NCBI GenBank assembly: GCA_038503065.1
Contig: JBCAMK010000001.1
Location: 3,906,001 to 3,970,000, forward strand
DNA from: Paragyromitra xinjiangensis
Lineage: Eukaryota; Ascomycota; Pezizomycetes; Pezizales; Discinaceae
DNA: 64,000 bases
Reading direction: 5' to 3'
How positions within the stretch are numbered: the first letter of the stretch is position 1; every line of letters starts with the position of its first letter. Below the pieces are notes generated by a model. The model was not told the DNA's origin, made no database searches, and worked only from the letters and a program-made list of their open reading frames with translations. The position numbers and the translations under genes were made by a program. Below, piece after piece: positions 1 through 11,567 of the stretch.

Positions 1-109
1 CCAAAGCATAACGATATTAGATGGCAGCAAAAGAGCCAATGATAGATCGAATATAACCGCAAATCCCGTTTTGAGGAAAGAAATTACCCAACTGCCCAGG
101 AGAACCCAA

Positions 110-754
110 TTACTGGATATCCGCCTGCCTCGCCTTCTTCTTCCTCTTTACTGTTTTCACAACTGAAACCGCGGGCGCTTGTACTTCCGATACTTCAGAC
201 ACAGATGCAGTAAGGCTTTCGTCCTTACCCGTGCCATCGCCCCCAGCTTCTCCACCCTCCACATTTCCCTCACCTCCCCCTTCCTCTTCTTCCTTGACAG
301 GCACATGTTTCGCCCTCAGCACCGTCCTATCCCTTTCCCTCTCACCTCTCCTTTTCTCTTCAATCTTACTCAGATTCTGCCGTCTCTTGGCACCTGCCTC
401 TAGTGCCCGCCGCTTCAGCTCTGCGACGTCACGTTGCTGCTGCGCCATTGCTGCTTTGAGGCGCGCAAGCTTCGATTCGTAGTGTGGGATTTGGGATAAG
501 GTTGGGGCGATAGCGGTGTAGGAGGGGAGGGTAGAAAGCGTGCTAGAAGTTAGGTGGAGGGAGGTGAGGAGGGCAGTTTGTTCGTGTCTGGAGGAGGGGA
601 GGAGAGGGGTTAGTGGGATAAACCCTGACGGAGAGATAGACGGATAAGGAAATAAACGAAGGGTCTATGGAGAGACAAACTCGAGCGAGCGAAGTTGTTC
701 AGTAAGGTGGTCAACGGCCGCACGGGCCTGTCGAGAGATTGCATCGACCTCCAT
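110..754 (-). CDS. Small coiled-coil protein, two exons, function unknown
   Basis: I model two exons, 754-681 and 587-110, joined over a 93-nt intron (588-680). The donor is GTTTGT, a CTAAC branch-like site is present, and the acceptor is pyrimidine-rich and ends CCTCCAG. The phase closes to 183 residues. Without splicing, the frame from the ATG at 754 stops after 29 codons. The N-terminal half is helical and heptad-like, passing through EQLRSLEHEQTALL and continuing to about residue 115 in a strongly basic stretch (KRRALEAGAKRRQNLSKIEE). The tail is low-complexity: a Glu/Gly-rich acidic block, then a basic end (KRKKKARQ). This composition suggests a structural or complex-forming protein, but I do not recognise the family and assign no role. 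It is divergent from the SOK1/Tcp11 gene across about 1 kb. Confidence 0.6.
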
Positions 755-1743
755 TTTTTCTTCTTCTTTCCTTCTTTCTTCCGCTGTTTCTTGTATTTAT
801 GTTTTCGTTTCCGATATGCGATGCGCTCAAGACGCGATATCCACGATATGATGCGGACGTGAATGGTCAATATATGGCATTGAAGGATTTGCTGCGATGC
901 GATGATGAGATGGATCTGCAAAGTAGGGAAAATGCGGGGAAATGGGCTAATTTGTTTAATCAGGAGCTTCTTTTTCTGTTGTTTGGCAGCTCCTCACATG
1001 GGAAGCGGAAACAACGGGATGGCCCCCACGCTGCCAACGGGTTGACGCAGATCTGTGGCGGAGATTGGTGCAGGGGTGAGATGAAGACACGAGCCACATG
1101 AACGCCTCGTTGGTGAGTGACTTTCTGTTGGATCTGGTTTTGGGGGGTGCTGTAAACAAGGGATGACAAACATACAGGGACGGGAACTAGATTGTTCCAG
1201 AAACAAATAAAAATAAACAGAAAAACTTGGAAACAACTGGTGATGGCATCAGCAGGGTGAGAAATGAGAAACAGGACTCGAAGAAATTAGGGAATAAGTA
1301 CTGCGAATGGGGTGATTCTGTAACACTTGTATGGGACGAAACGAATAAACCGGCGAAATGAGTTCGGGTGACTTTTGTTACCAAATGATGCAAACGTACG
1401 CTCCTTGGCACGTGTTGTTGATACCGTTCGGGTTTCATTGAAAGGTTCAACCCGGTCCAGCTCGTACCCGTCCTTTAGGTGAATCACCAGCCTCCTTCCC
1501 CCCCCCAGCTGCTGCTATCCTACATCATCTCCCCACTGCCCCATGGTCTTCGTCCGTTCTTCCCATCTCTCTATCATCCCCATCATCACCACCATATATA
1601 CTCAGAATTTAGTCTCTAAGAAATAAATTATCTCTGCAGCTCACTATAAGTAGATCGGCACGGAAGATCCCACAAAGCTTAACCCACCAAGCCTATCGCT
1701 CACACAGATAACCACAGCCACCTGCAAGTACCAAATTTCAACC
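755..1743. promoter_or_regulatory. Intergenic region between divergent genes, probable shared promoter
   Basis: This 990-bp gap separates the start codons of two divergent genes. The part nearest the SOK1/Tcp11 start is pyrimidine-rich (about 1490-1580, with repeated CATC), has a TATA-like CATATATA at 1593-1600, and is followed by a leader with CCACAGCCACC-type sequence just before the ATG. On the other side a poly-pyrimidine run (755-785) lies directly upstream of the minus-strand ATG. Short reading frames inside it look like chance. The promoter role is inferred from position and composition only. Confidence 0.4.
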
Positions 1744-4600
1744 ATGCTTCAAAACCACGACGGAACCCCCGGTTCAACTCCCGTCTGGAACCCTCCTCCC
1801 CATCTTGAAGCCCGTTTCTCCCGTAAACGCCGTCGAAATGGCACGGGCACGCACTCCCCCTGTTCCCAGCCGCTGACTAACTCTTCCCTCGCCACTACCC
1901 GTCGCCAGCTCCTTCTCGACTCTCGCAAGTCGCTCCTCCGTCAACGTGCTGCGCACGTCGAGAGGGTCCGCCGTGCGCGTGCAAATAGTCATGAAGCTGT
2001 CGGAGAGAGACTCCTGGCACTGCAGCAGTCGTTGAGTCAGGCGCAGGAGAGTCGCAATGCAATCCTTGCGAAGATTGCTGGGTCATGCGCGAGTGAGGTC
2101 GCGAAAGCAAAGAGATTGGCGCAAGAAACGCGCGCGAGAAGAGAGGAAGAAGCGAAGGCGCTAAAGAGCGGAGTGGAGGAGAGAATGTTAGAGGCAGAGA
2201 GGAGGAGATCCGAAGTGTTGAGGGAGAGGAGAGGCAAGAGGCGGGAGAGAGGGTCGTCGAGCTCGAGGATGAGGGTTGATGGATGCAGTGATATCGAGGA
2301 GGAGGAAGATGCAAGTGCAGCGTTAGAGAAGGTTCGCTTGGGTGAGGTGAAGACGGAGGAACAGCTGAAGGAAGAGGCTGCAAGAAGTATTCAGAAGGTT
2401 TATAGAAACTATATCAATAGGGAAATCGTGAAGAGGTTCCTAGGGTTGGGGTTGACGATTGAGAGCGTGAGGGATACGAGCTTTGAAGATGTCTCCAATT
2501 TGTTCCAGGAAGAGAAAGTTCAGAAGGCGACAGCTCGCTTGCTAAAGTTATGCGGACTTTTGGCTGCCCCAGCTACCAATGGGGAAGTTGATGTCGAAGT
2601 GGCCTGCAGGACCTTTTTGAGTGCTTATCTCATACTTGGACATCCGGCTGAAGTTCTAAGCAACGACGGTGAAAATGAAAAGGTAAGCCAACTTCGCCCC
2701 CTATAACAATAGTTGATATTAACTTATTACTTAGGCTCTAATAACTAAATCCAAAGACCTTTTGATTGCTTTTGAATCATTCCTATCTTCACCCACATTC
2801 CCTCCTGCTCAACACCTCGCAGAGACTTGGGAATCTTTTAGCACAGCATTCACTTCTTGGAAAGCTCGTGACTCTGAAATCTTAATCAACACAATGGTAG
2901 CCCAATACGCCGAACTAGATCTCATCTGGCAAAAAGTCAAAGACGATAGCGAGGAGCACGTGGCGGCAGACTTCAAAGAGGGGATCAGGGAGAACCAATT
3001 GATGCTCTTAGTTAGAATCCGAAGATTCGCTGGCGAAAAGACTAGGACGTTGATAAGACAAGCGGTCAAGGAGGCTAGGCGAACTCGTTTGCCAAAGAAG
3101 GAAAAAGGAGATACGAGGCCGAGAGAAACACCTAGCTCCTCCGAAACTAACTCTGTCTCAACCACTGTTGAGAGCAAGATTTCCGCTCCACCTCCCCCGG
3201 TTACCGGAGAGTTGATTGCTCCTTTAGATGTGTCGGTCACTGCTCAGCGACAGCAGACTACTAACGCATTTTCGCAATTAGAGGATAGCGGAATGCTGAG
3301 CAATCGGCAAATAGTCCACGAACTAGCACTTGACCGCAACTTCAAGCTTACACCTCGCAAAAAGGGTAGCTTCGAGCAAATGGTCGAACGCGAAGCCCGC
3401 CGCGCATTCTGGGATACTATGAAAGAGGATGTCCTCGAGCGCGGGGAGCTAGCTAAATGGATCCCTGGAATGGCAGAAAGTGTCAAGGGGAAGCTCCTTC
3501 ATCTTCTCGATCCAAATGGCTCACTCTACCGTATGATTTCCGACTCAATTGACATTACCATCATCGAACAGCAGTGCCATGCTGGGTCCTACGACTACGA
3601 GAGATTCTTCTCTTTCGTGTTGGGATTCCTCCCCAAGATCTGCTCACCAGCCAGAGATGCGGACGTCCAGGCTCTTGTTAATGACACCGGCGACTACATC
3701 CAGCGTCTCCAGCGCCTCTTCGATGTCCTCGAGCTTCTCCAGCTTGACCATGCCAATTTCCTTCTTATGATGTCCGCACAATATGTCATCCCCGAAGCCA
3801 TCCCATACGAACGACGTCTCTTCGCTGCCGACCTTGAGGCTGCTCGCATCACCCTTGCTCGCACCACATCCTGGCTACTCTCCGCTAAAGCTGCTAAACT
3901 CGCTGACGCGGCCTCGCGCGACCCTGAGGGTGTTAATCACCCTGCAAACCGCCCCGGCGCAATAGAAATTTACAACCACGGCTTCGCAACGCTCATCATG
4001 ACGCTTGATCCCACACCTATCACGGCAGCAAACGCACCAGAGACGTTCCACCTCGACATAGACCGCATCAACGGCTTCCGTCAAGAGTTTAGACACATCG
4101 TGTTTAGCACAGCCATCTGCCTAACCATCAAAAACCTCCTTCGCCGTGACGTTCGCAGCGCCTGGAAGCCGCTGAAAGACCGCGTAGCTAGCCTCGTCAG
4201 CGCGCTCCCGCCCTCCCCGTCTGCCACGGAAACCAAGGCTCTTGCGGAGTCTATTTGCACGTTCCTCACTGAGACTGTTGCTTGCCCAAAACCCATCCTG
4301 TCCCACGTCGCATCTGCCGTGACCCGGATCACAAGCCGTGCAACGCGTGACGTATCAGATCAAGACCCGGTGGTAAGGATAGTGGCGAAGCGGGTAGTCG
4401 GGTTCGTGACGGCGAGATTGAACGCGGAGACCAGCAAGGAGCGGGTTAGGCTTGCCACAGGTGGAAGTGACACATTGACGAGTTTTGGAATGGCAGAGTG
4501 GATTGGCGATGTCGGTGGGTATGTGGAGAGGGCTGTGATGTGTGGAGGGTGGAACAGAGAATGTTACAGTTCGTGGTATGATGGGGTTTTGGGGGCGTGA
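1744..4600 (+). CDS. SOK1/Tcp11 family protein
   Basis: Two exons, 1744-2682 and 2735-4600, flank a 52-nt intron (GTAAGC donor, TTACTTAG acceptor) in phase 0, giving 934 residues, close to yeast Sok1. The N-terminus is basic (RFSRKRRRN), followed by a long Arg/Glu-rich coiled coil (about 60-200). An IQ-like calmodulin-binding motif lies near residues 212-232 (ARSIQKVYRNYINREIVKRF). The C-terminal two thirds match the Tcp11 domain as I know it, including the conserved block around DPNGSLYRMISDSIDITIIEQQ and the later LFDVLELLQLDHANF segment. In yeast, Sok1 is a high-copy suppressor of loss of cAMP-dependent kinase and is linked to growth signalling; Tcp11 proteins act in cAMP/PKA-related signalling in animals. 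The role here is inferred from the family. The frame is intact. Confidence 0.88.
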
Positions 4601-5415
4601 GTGAAGTGATAGTTGGATACCGCTACAGTCTTGCATTTATTTTCCTTTTTTCTCTTTTGTCCTCTCCTTTTGCATTTCTTGGAGTGGATTGGATAATGGA
4701 CGTGGAGGGTTTGGGGTTTGGTTTGGTTGGTTGACTTTGGTTTGGTTCGGTTGGGCAGGGAAATGTCCTTTTTCCTTTTTCTTTCGTCCGTTCTTTCGGT
4801 CCTTTGAGGATTGTACTATTTCCTTTTTCTACCTCTTTTCTGCAGTTTTGAGTTTTTGCTTTGTTTTTTCGCGTCTTTTTTCTTTCTCTCGCGGTATCGG
4901 GGGTATGGGGTGGTTACATGCAGTTGTAGCTGGGGAGGGTAGGGTGGTTGTTTGAAGGAGCGTTAAGTCTTGGCTTTAGGCTCCGGTTAGACGTTGAGTG
5001 CGTCGAGAGAATAGAGCGAATTCTATAAGACTGATTTTGTTTGAGGGTTGGGTCTTTGCTGCTTGCTTTCTTTTGGGGGATTTGTGTTGTGAGGTTGCTT
5101 ATGATGGTTCTCCATACTGTTTCTATGTGAAGGACCTTTGGTGCTTTCAAATCATGAAGTGTCACTAGAGTGTTCTGGATTTCTTGATCACTGTCAAATC
5201 AATTAATTTCTACTAGAGGTAGTCAGAGACGTTGTAACTATACCTGGGATTTTGGCGGAATTAAGATTTAGCCCGCCAGAACTAAGGACTCTTTCGAGCA
5301 GCACTCTCCAGCCGTCCAAGCTCTGCAATGCCGTCGTAATGAGGTCTTATCTGATAGAATTAGCTGCCTTGAAAGAGGCACGATGGAATCATGTGATGAA
5401 GATGGAAAATAGAAT
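4601..5415. other. Intergenic region after SOK1/Tcp11
   Basis: The first 400 bases are T-rich with G/T runs (many TTTCC, TTTTT and GGTTTGG tracts), as expected for a 3' untranslated and terminator region. The remainder holds no frame that I can support. An in-frame TAG at 5410-5412 closes this region just before the HTH-like reading frame opens. Confidence 0.3.
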
Positions 5416-6142
5416 GTGATTAAGGCTTTGTGTATTGCAAAATTTCCAGAGTGTAATTTGAATAAAAAATGGGATACCTTCTCTCAGCCTTCAGAGTATT
5501 TTTGCGGGTTTTACAATCTGTCTATCACACCCTCCAGTATGTTTCGTGCATTAAACGAGATCGATAAAGGTTTAGCCAGTCACAATCCCTCCATCACTCT
5601 TGCAGCTCATATAGTAGATTACATCAAGAGGTGTGAAAACCGGGCACAGCTGTGGACACCCTGGCTCATGAGTAATAAGCTCGGGGCAGCGATGAGAGAT
5701 GGTATAAAACTAGGCCTAGGTCTACCAGCTCTCAGGTATGATCCAAGTCCACGTCCTAGCTCTATCACCATGTCAAACCGAAAATATTGGAAACCTCTTG
5801 AACTGGCGTACCTATACTTCTACCCAAGCCATGGCATAACCCACGAAGGTATAGCAAAACTATTAGCCGTCAAGGCCCCAAGCTTACCAAACCGTGTCCA
5901 TGATGGCGTGCGGGCAAAAGCTAGGGAACCGTCGAACATTTGATCTTGACAACGAGTACGAAAAACCCGATGCCGAGAAACTAAAACGTCGTCTGAAGAC
6001 ACATCTTGATACTCAGCTTGGCTTTTCGGAATACGATATCTTCGACCTAGACCCCGGAAGAGATCTTTCCCAGGAAGAGAAAAATATATTTGAACTTGAA
6101 TTGGTATTTCCCCCACCCCGAGCTCAGCTTGCCCTCAGTTAA
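5416..6142 (+). pseudogene. HTH-like (homeodomain/Myb-type) protein relic with a frameshift
   Basis: An open frame runs 5416-5943 with no ATG for its first 41 codons; the first in-frame Met opens SSMFRALNE. A second frame, one register over, carries the sequence on to 6142. The end of the first frame reads as a helix-turn-helix-like domain: RKYWKPLELAYLYFYP, then HEGIAKLLAVKAPSLPN, then DGVRAKAR. The second frame resumes at LGNRRTFDLDNEYEKP with a charged tail (EKLKRRLKTHLDTQL). The switch falls around 5925-5935, where no intron of normal size fits, so a one-base deletion (or a sequencing error) is the simplest reading. The gene is convergent with the NLR gene. The DNA-binding role is inferred from pattern only; I cannot name the family. 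Confidence 0.45.
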
Positions 6143-6696
6143 CATAGCGTTAGAGGAGCAACAGTTGACGATGATGGCGCGTGTGATCTTAGGTTTTTTT
6201 GTGACCGACTGTATGTATCTTCCTCTAAGGTTACCACTTTAAAGCAAAAACTGTATTGCCACCTAGTCCAAATCATCGAGTGATTTCTTGTGATGATATT
6301 CGTATTGTAGAAATCACTTGCGCTGGTGAAGTCGCCGCATTTCGGTGGCGGCTAAAACGTTAGGCGCCTCAAGCGACCTATGGTGCTAGGATAGTTCGGC
6401 ATTCGATTTAGCTCTCGAAGGGCACTCCTGTGGTTTGTTGGCCCAGCTCTTATGAAGGTGGAGGAGGCTAAATTGCTTTAAAAAGCCTTCATCATATCTT
6501 TTAGTATATTCGTATTTACCGCTAAGCCACTAAAAATATTTCTGTGCTTTTGCTTAGGCTTGCTTTTTGTATGTACGGACTTCTCCAGTACGAGAATGTA
6601 ATCATATCAATATTTACAACGGTAGCTCCAGGGATGCACAAAACCGGCAATATATACATGATAAATTCAATAGGAGAACAGAAAACAGATGGATAT
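6143..6696. other. Short intergenic region between convergent genes
   Basis: No supported frame. It contains a 10-bp inverted repeat (AGTGATTTCT at 6279-6288 and its complement at 6309-6318) and, just after it, a small GCCGC/GCGGC hairpin. These could form a transcript-end structure between the converging genes, but nothing proves this. Confidence 0.3.
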
Positions 6697-9600
6697 TCAT
6701 AGTGAATTGCGTCGCGCAACACCGCCTACTAGTTCCTCTTCGTCAAACTTTTGAGGCTCCTCCGCCCCTTCTTCATACCCGCTATCAGCTTGTTGATCAT
6801 CTCCTCGCTGAGAAAGTTGACAGTTCACACAAAACTCAACATCTTTCTTCACCAAAGCTTCGTAGCTTTCAAACTCGGCCAATGCCGCTCTGTCACCAGT
6901 AAACTCCATAATCCTCCGACACTCTGCGGTGACAGCTGCCTCTAGAGTAACCGCGTCGTATGTTGCTTCTGGATCGGTGAGGAGGGTCCAAATGGCGTTT
7001 ATTGAAGTTTCGCTGGAGCCTTTAGAATCTGGATGTTGAGTACCATATATCGCCGTATTCTTCCTAAAAGCGATGATCTGATTGCCGGCAACCTCTAGCA
7101 TCCTTCCGAATTCCACGAGAACTCCCGCTCTCGTCTCGAAAGCCGACACAGTTAATTTATGATCGTTTCCTAACGTTTCAAAACAATCCTTCCACACCTC
7201 CAACGACATTCTGTTCGCCTCCTCAAACTTCTCTTGCAAATGCAGCACTATCGTCAGATCATTCCTCCACCGCAAACCCATCTCAGACCTCTCGCCGAAA
7301 TGCTCCGTGATGAGGGCGATCTGTTCTCTTATCATATGTTCTGCAGGGTTGAGAAAGGATTCTCTCCGATAGCAGATGCATAGGATCCGCTTGCACTCAA
7401 GGGTAAAATCTGTAAGCGGCCCCCGTTCTTTTTCTGCGATTGCACAGAGCTCCTCCCAAAATGGGATAACTTTGCCTCCTTCTGGTGGACAACGAGCCCA
7501 GATATTCCCAAGCAAAGAGGCGCTAGCCAGTGTCAGCTCGTGGGTTTCCCCAAACGCCTTTTTCCGTCGTTCGTAAGCAACGTATGCTAACGGCTCCGCT
7601 TGATCGTGGAGCCCCAGGTGCAAGAAATGCCGAGCTAGCCGATGTTTCAGCTCCCATAACGTAGGTGTGTCGATGCAGGAGCCGCAGCGGTCCGTCATCA
7701 ATATGACGGCTCTTGCAGTAGTTCGATATTTGTTGCAGTTGTTCGTGCGCTGGTCTTCAGAGTCTATAAGAGGGAATGCTGCAGCAACCATATCAATCAC
7801 ACATTTCAACATTTCGTCAAGTTCGTCTGGTTGAAGTCGCTGGAGCGCAAATTCTCGGACAAGATCGTGAATCCAGTAATCTCGCCTATTCAAACGTAGC
7901 AGCGAGGAGCTTTTGAGTTCCCTGATGGCATTCTCTAAACTCGTTGCATTTTCCGGGGCAAGAAGACTCGTAATTCGAGCCCGTCGAGAGGGCGGTGATG
8001 GTGGTAATGGTAGCGGTGGAGGATTGGTTTTTTTAGGGGAAAGTGCGGAGATACGACGCTTCCAGGAGGACTTTCGATTCGAATCCTTTCCTTCTTCGGG
8101 CTTCTTGGGCTTACGGCCAAACAACTTTGAAAATATCTTGAGTGGCGGAGAAGCAACAGCCACGATTGAGGGACGCCGTTTAACTGCCTCCACAAGCTGA
8201 AGGCCATATATACCCTCTCGAAGAAGATCGGTAGGAATACCTTCCGGGTCTAAGAAAGAGAAAAGCTCGAGAAGTAGAACGGCGTCTGGCGAGCACCCTT
8301 TCAATACCCCATTAAACGTTGCTGATACCGTATTACTATCAGCGATCGAAAACCCATTCGGTTGGGCCAGTAACTCAACCTTGTTGCTTCTTAGTCGGTC
8401 AAGGTACGCTTGGGGGGTGAGTGTGCCATCTAAGTCGTTAATCGCTGTCCCAGCTTGCTCGAGCGCAATAGGTAGACCTCCAAGTTCTTCTTGTATCTCT
8501 TTCGCTAGCATCCATATCTCTTCGGTTGGGGCTTCTATGCCAGCAGTCTGTAATATGAGGTCAATTGCGTCGTGGGGATCCATACGCTCTAATAGCATAG
8601 CTCCACCATCTGGTGCCAACCTCTTTGCAACAAATTCGTTTCTTGTCGTAAAGATTATCGTTCCCGTAGACCCTGGCGGCAGAAAATCCGATATAGCGAA
8701 TTCAGAAGTCCCACATCCAGCAACGTTATCCAGGATCAATAACCAATTATCATGGTTCTGAAACCAATTTTTCATAGCATCAACCTTTTGGTCCTGGTCG
8801 CCAAACCCACGAGCTGATCGCAGATCCATCGAGCATACCCACTTCTCATATTCCATCGCCAATCTTTCCCGTGTGGCAGCGAAGGCGTGAAACACCTGGG
8901 GATAGTGTTTACGGTTTTCGTGGGCGTATTTTAGTGCCAGTTGGGTCTTACCAGCTCCTGGCAAACCATATATGGCAACTCGTCGGGGGCGTGTGCCGCG
9001 TTTAGGCCCAAGAAGGAACTTCTGCATGCCTTCGATCGCATCCTTTCTGCCAGTAAACTTCGGATGAAGAATAGCAGGTACTCTGAATATTTTGCCAGCA
9101 TCTCCAGTTAGGATTGTCGTTACGGCTCTGGTGATGGATAGATTCTCGATCACTACGTTCCGCAGCCTGTAAGAAAAAGATTCTACTCGAAGAATTAGAG
9201 AAACTCACCCTCCTTCACATCCTTGACCATATCTCTTCCCTCTTTATTCATTTTCATCTCTTCTACCTTAGCGATGTTATCAATATCCTTAACGTGACGG
9301 TCTATGCGCTTCAATAATGCGTCAAAAGGTCCACTTAATGATTTCCACAAGGCCGCTCCAAAAGTCCCTTTGATTTACCATTATTAGTATTTGTTCAAGG
9401 GTGTCGAAGAAGAGAAAAACACTCACGAGCTTTTCCGCGATCATAAAATTTGAGCGCTTCAAGACAGAAATCAACAATATCAACATAGACCTGTTGTAAC
9501 AAATTTTGTAGCAGTTTTGATTGAGGAAAAAGTTGAAGATATTCGTTGAAGCGCTGAAGGCTGACAGCGATCACTTCAAACAACTCAACTGCCCTGTCGA

Positions 9601-9998
9601 GAGCATTGAATACATCTCGTGCTACATTCATGAAGAAATTCAAGCTTCCCACTACCAGCGCTGAAAGCGTGGGGTCTAGTGCCAAGTCCCTCACTTTTAG
9701 CAATGTATCAACAGACGAATACCTTCGAATAGAGGTTCGAACCTGCCTGTATCATGATCTGAATCGAACCCGAAATCCTTTCAAACTTTTCCAACCCCAC
9801 ACTGATAATTTTCAGAGTTTGCTCATTCCGTTTGGCTCCACTCGCGGCCATGCTTTTGGTGGCTTCCTTGAGGACATCCTCAATTGTGTGGGAGGACTTG
9901 ATGAATGTGAGCTCCTGCAGTGTGATTTTGCCTTCTTCGCAAAGAGCTTCGTAGCGGGCTACCAAACGCCCATAGACGTTGGGTTGTTCTTGATCCAT
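6697..9998 (-). CDS. NLR-like STAND protein: helical N-terminal domain, NB-ARC, TPR
   Basis: I model four exons: 9998-9743, 9693-9427, 9367-9209 and 9152-6697. The introns are 49, 59 and 56 nt and the phase closes to 1045 residues. The first and third junctions are less certain (donor GTTCGA; acceptor ACGTAG). The N-terminal ~225 residues form a helical domain like the Goodbye/DUF7708-type domains of fungal STAND proteins (ALVVGSLNFFMNVARD, FNEYLQLFPQS, WKSLSGPFDALLKRI). The NB-ARC ATPase follows: P-loop GLPGAGKT at 290-297, Walker B WLLILDN near 364-370, sensor GTIIFTTR near 391-398 and GGLPIALEQAG near 452-462. A Lys/Pro-rich linker (about 558-619) precedes a TPR-like helical region (about 740-950) and an acidic tail. 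Such proteins are thought to act in non-self recognition and regulated cell death; that role is inferred here. No effector domain of known enzymatic type is visible. Confidence 0.82.
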
Positions 9999-11395
9999 TT
10001 GACGCTATTCCACGGCACCTCTCGTGATAACTAGAAGGACAGCCAAATTGTGAAGAATGAGGGGTTGTTTTAAGAGCACAGGCGAACAAAATCCCTTGAA
10101 GGGTTGAATAAATCACATCTTATGCGCACAAGCTTATACATACTGGCTAAGCGAAATTGCCAGTGAACGAGTATTGTGCGATGCAGAACACCCCAATTTT
10201 AGCAGGCAGAGTGTGGCCCAGTGACTTTGCCCCCTTCTACCAGGCCACACCCCATCAAAATATCGATGCTTCGAACCTGCATGTCTCACCAGTCGAAAGT
10301 TCAGCCATCACGCTACTGCAGTGTTGTAGTGTCGCACAGCCTTCATCCTTGCGAAATAGGTTGTGTGCGGGGGAAAGATAGGCAAAGGATCAGTTCCTTT
10401 TATATCGCTACAGTAACTACTCTCGCACTGAACAGGAACCATCCGCCAGGAAGTATCACCTTGCCATCTTATCAGAAAGCCCTAAAATTTGGAGCTGATA
10501 AAAGAGAAGTTAGTCAATCAGTTATACTCGAATGGTATGCCCTAGGTTAAGATAGGAAGTCTTGATTATAACTGTTTCTAATCACCTGACTGGTTCGTTT
10601 CGGCATCATACCCTTCTTTATCTTAAACCCCCAGGCTTATTCGTCAGTCACGCTAGAGCCCAACCCTTCAACTACGCGTTCAGTTCGGCTGCCCTTACTG
10701 GTGGTGACTGACTTGTAAGCAAGACTAGGAGGCCGTTCAGTAAACGCTACTCTGAAATGTCTGAATGGGATAAGTTTTGGTGATCAAGGCAAACCTAGAA
10801 GCACAAGAGCCTCGGCTGCTACATCAACCGAACTCAACCTGCAAAAAAAAGCAAATATACGGAGCCAATCAGGCAAGCGGTGAACCACACACCAAACTGA
10901 AATCAGGATCTCTAGGTCTTACAAATACGAAAGAGCCTCTCATGAGTCAACCCTCCACAATGTCAAAGCCTTTTTGGCTACCTGAGCTAACAGGCCTTGA
11001 AAAAGAAAAACTTAGGTAGTATCAGCACAGCTTTTCAGCAGCTCACAGCTCACAGCTCAAGATGTTCCCAATGTACCGAGGTGGCCTGTGTGGCAGTTCA
11101 GGAATATACAAACTTCAGTTCCAGTATCACAGTTTCTCACTCATCTCCAAAGCACACCAGTGTGCTGAGTAGCCTCAAATTTGCATTCTGACGCCGCAGA
11201 GACCCCTGTACTACATGTAGTACTGTTAGTACCCAGCTAAGCCAGTTTAAGAACATACCAAGAATCTTAGAAAGGATCATTACCATCTTGTAGTCCCTCA
11301 TATGAAAGCAATTCTTTGTTTTCTACCTACCAATGGCTTGGTGGTGTGAACACAAGAAACACACTAAACTTAATTGGGTTTGGTTCGAGACAACC

Positions 11396-11567
11396 TACTC
11401 GGGTCAGGGGTGAAGTATTGGGACACCTTGAAAAGGGAGAACAACGCCGTGATGTAGCGAAATATCGCGAAATACGGTGGGGCACGGTGATAGCAACAGT
11501 GAAATACTGTGACTGCTCAGATCCGTGACCCCCAGTAAGTCCCAATACTTCACCCCTGACCCGAGTA
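11396..11567. mobile_element. TA-flanked MITE, Tc1/mariner-type, 168 bp
   Basis: Two perfect inverted repeats face each other: 11398-11424 and 11539-11565, 27 bp each, starting CTCGGGTCAGGGG. Each is bordered on its outer side by TA (11396-11397 and 11566-11567), which gives a 29-bp match when the TA is included. A TA target duplication with a terminal repeat of this size is what non-autonomous Tc1/mariner/Fot1-type elements leave. The internal 114 bases encode nothing. Perfect repeat arms suggest a fairly recent insertion. Confidence 0.75.

Noticed and set aside
1895..2383. Long minus-strand frame inside the SOK1/Tcp11 first exon
   Set aside because: It is the antisense shadow of an Arg/Glu-rich coiled coil; composition is Ser/Pro/Leu-rich and no domain is present.
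9725..9745. GGTTCGAACC, a tRNA B-box-like sequence
   Set aside because: No matching A box or acceptor stem; it lies at the end of an NLR exon. Other B-box-like hits (10270, 30609, 42790) also lack cloverleaf partners.
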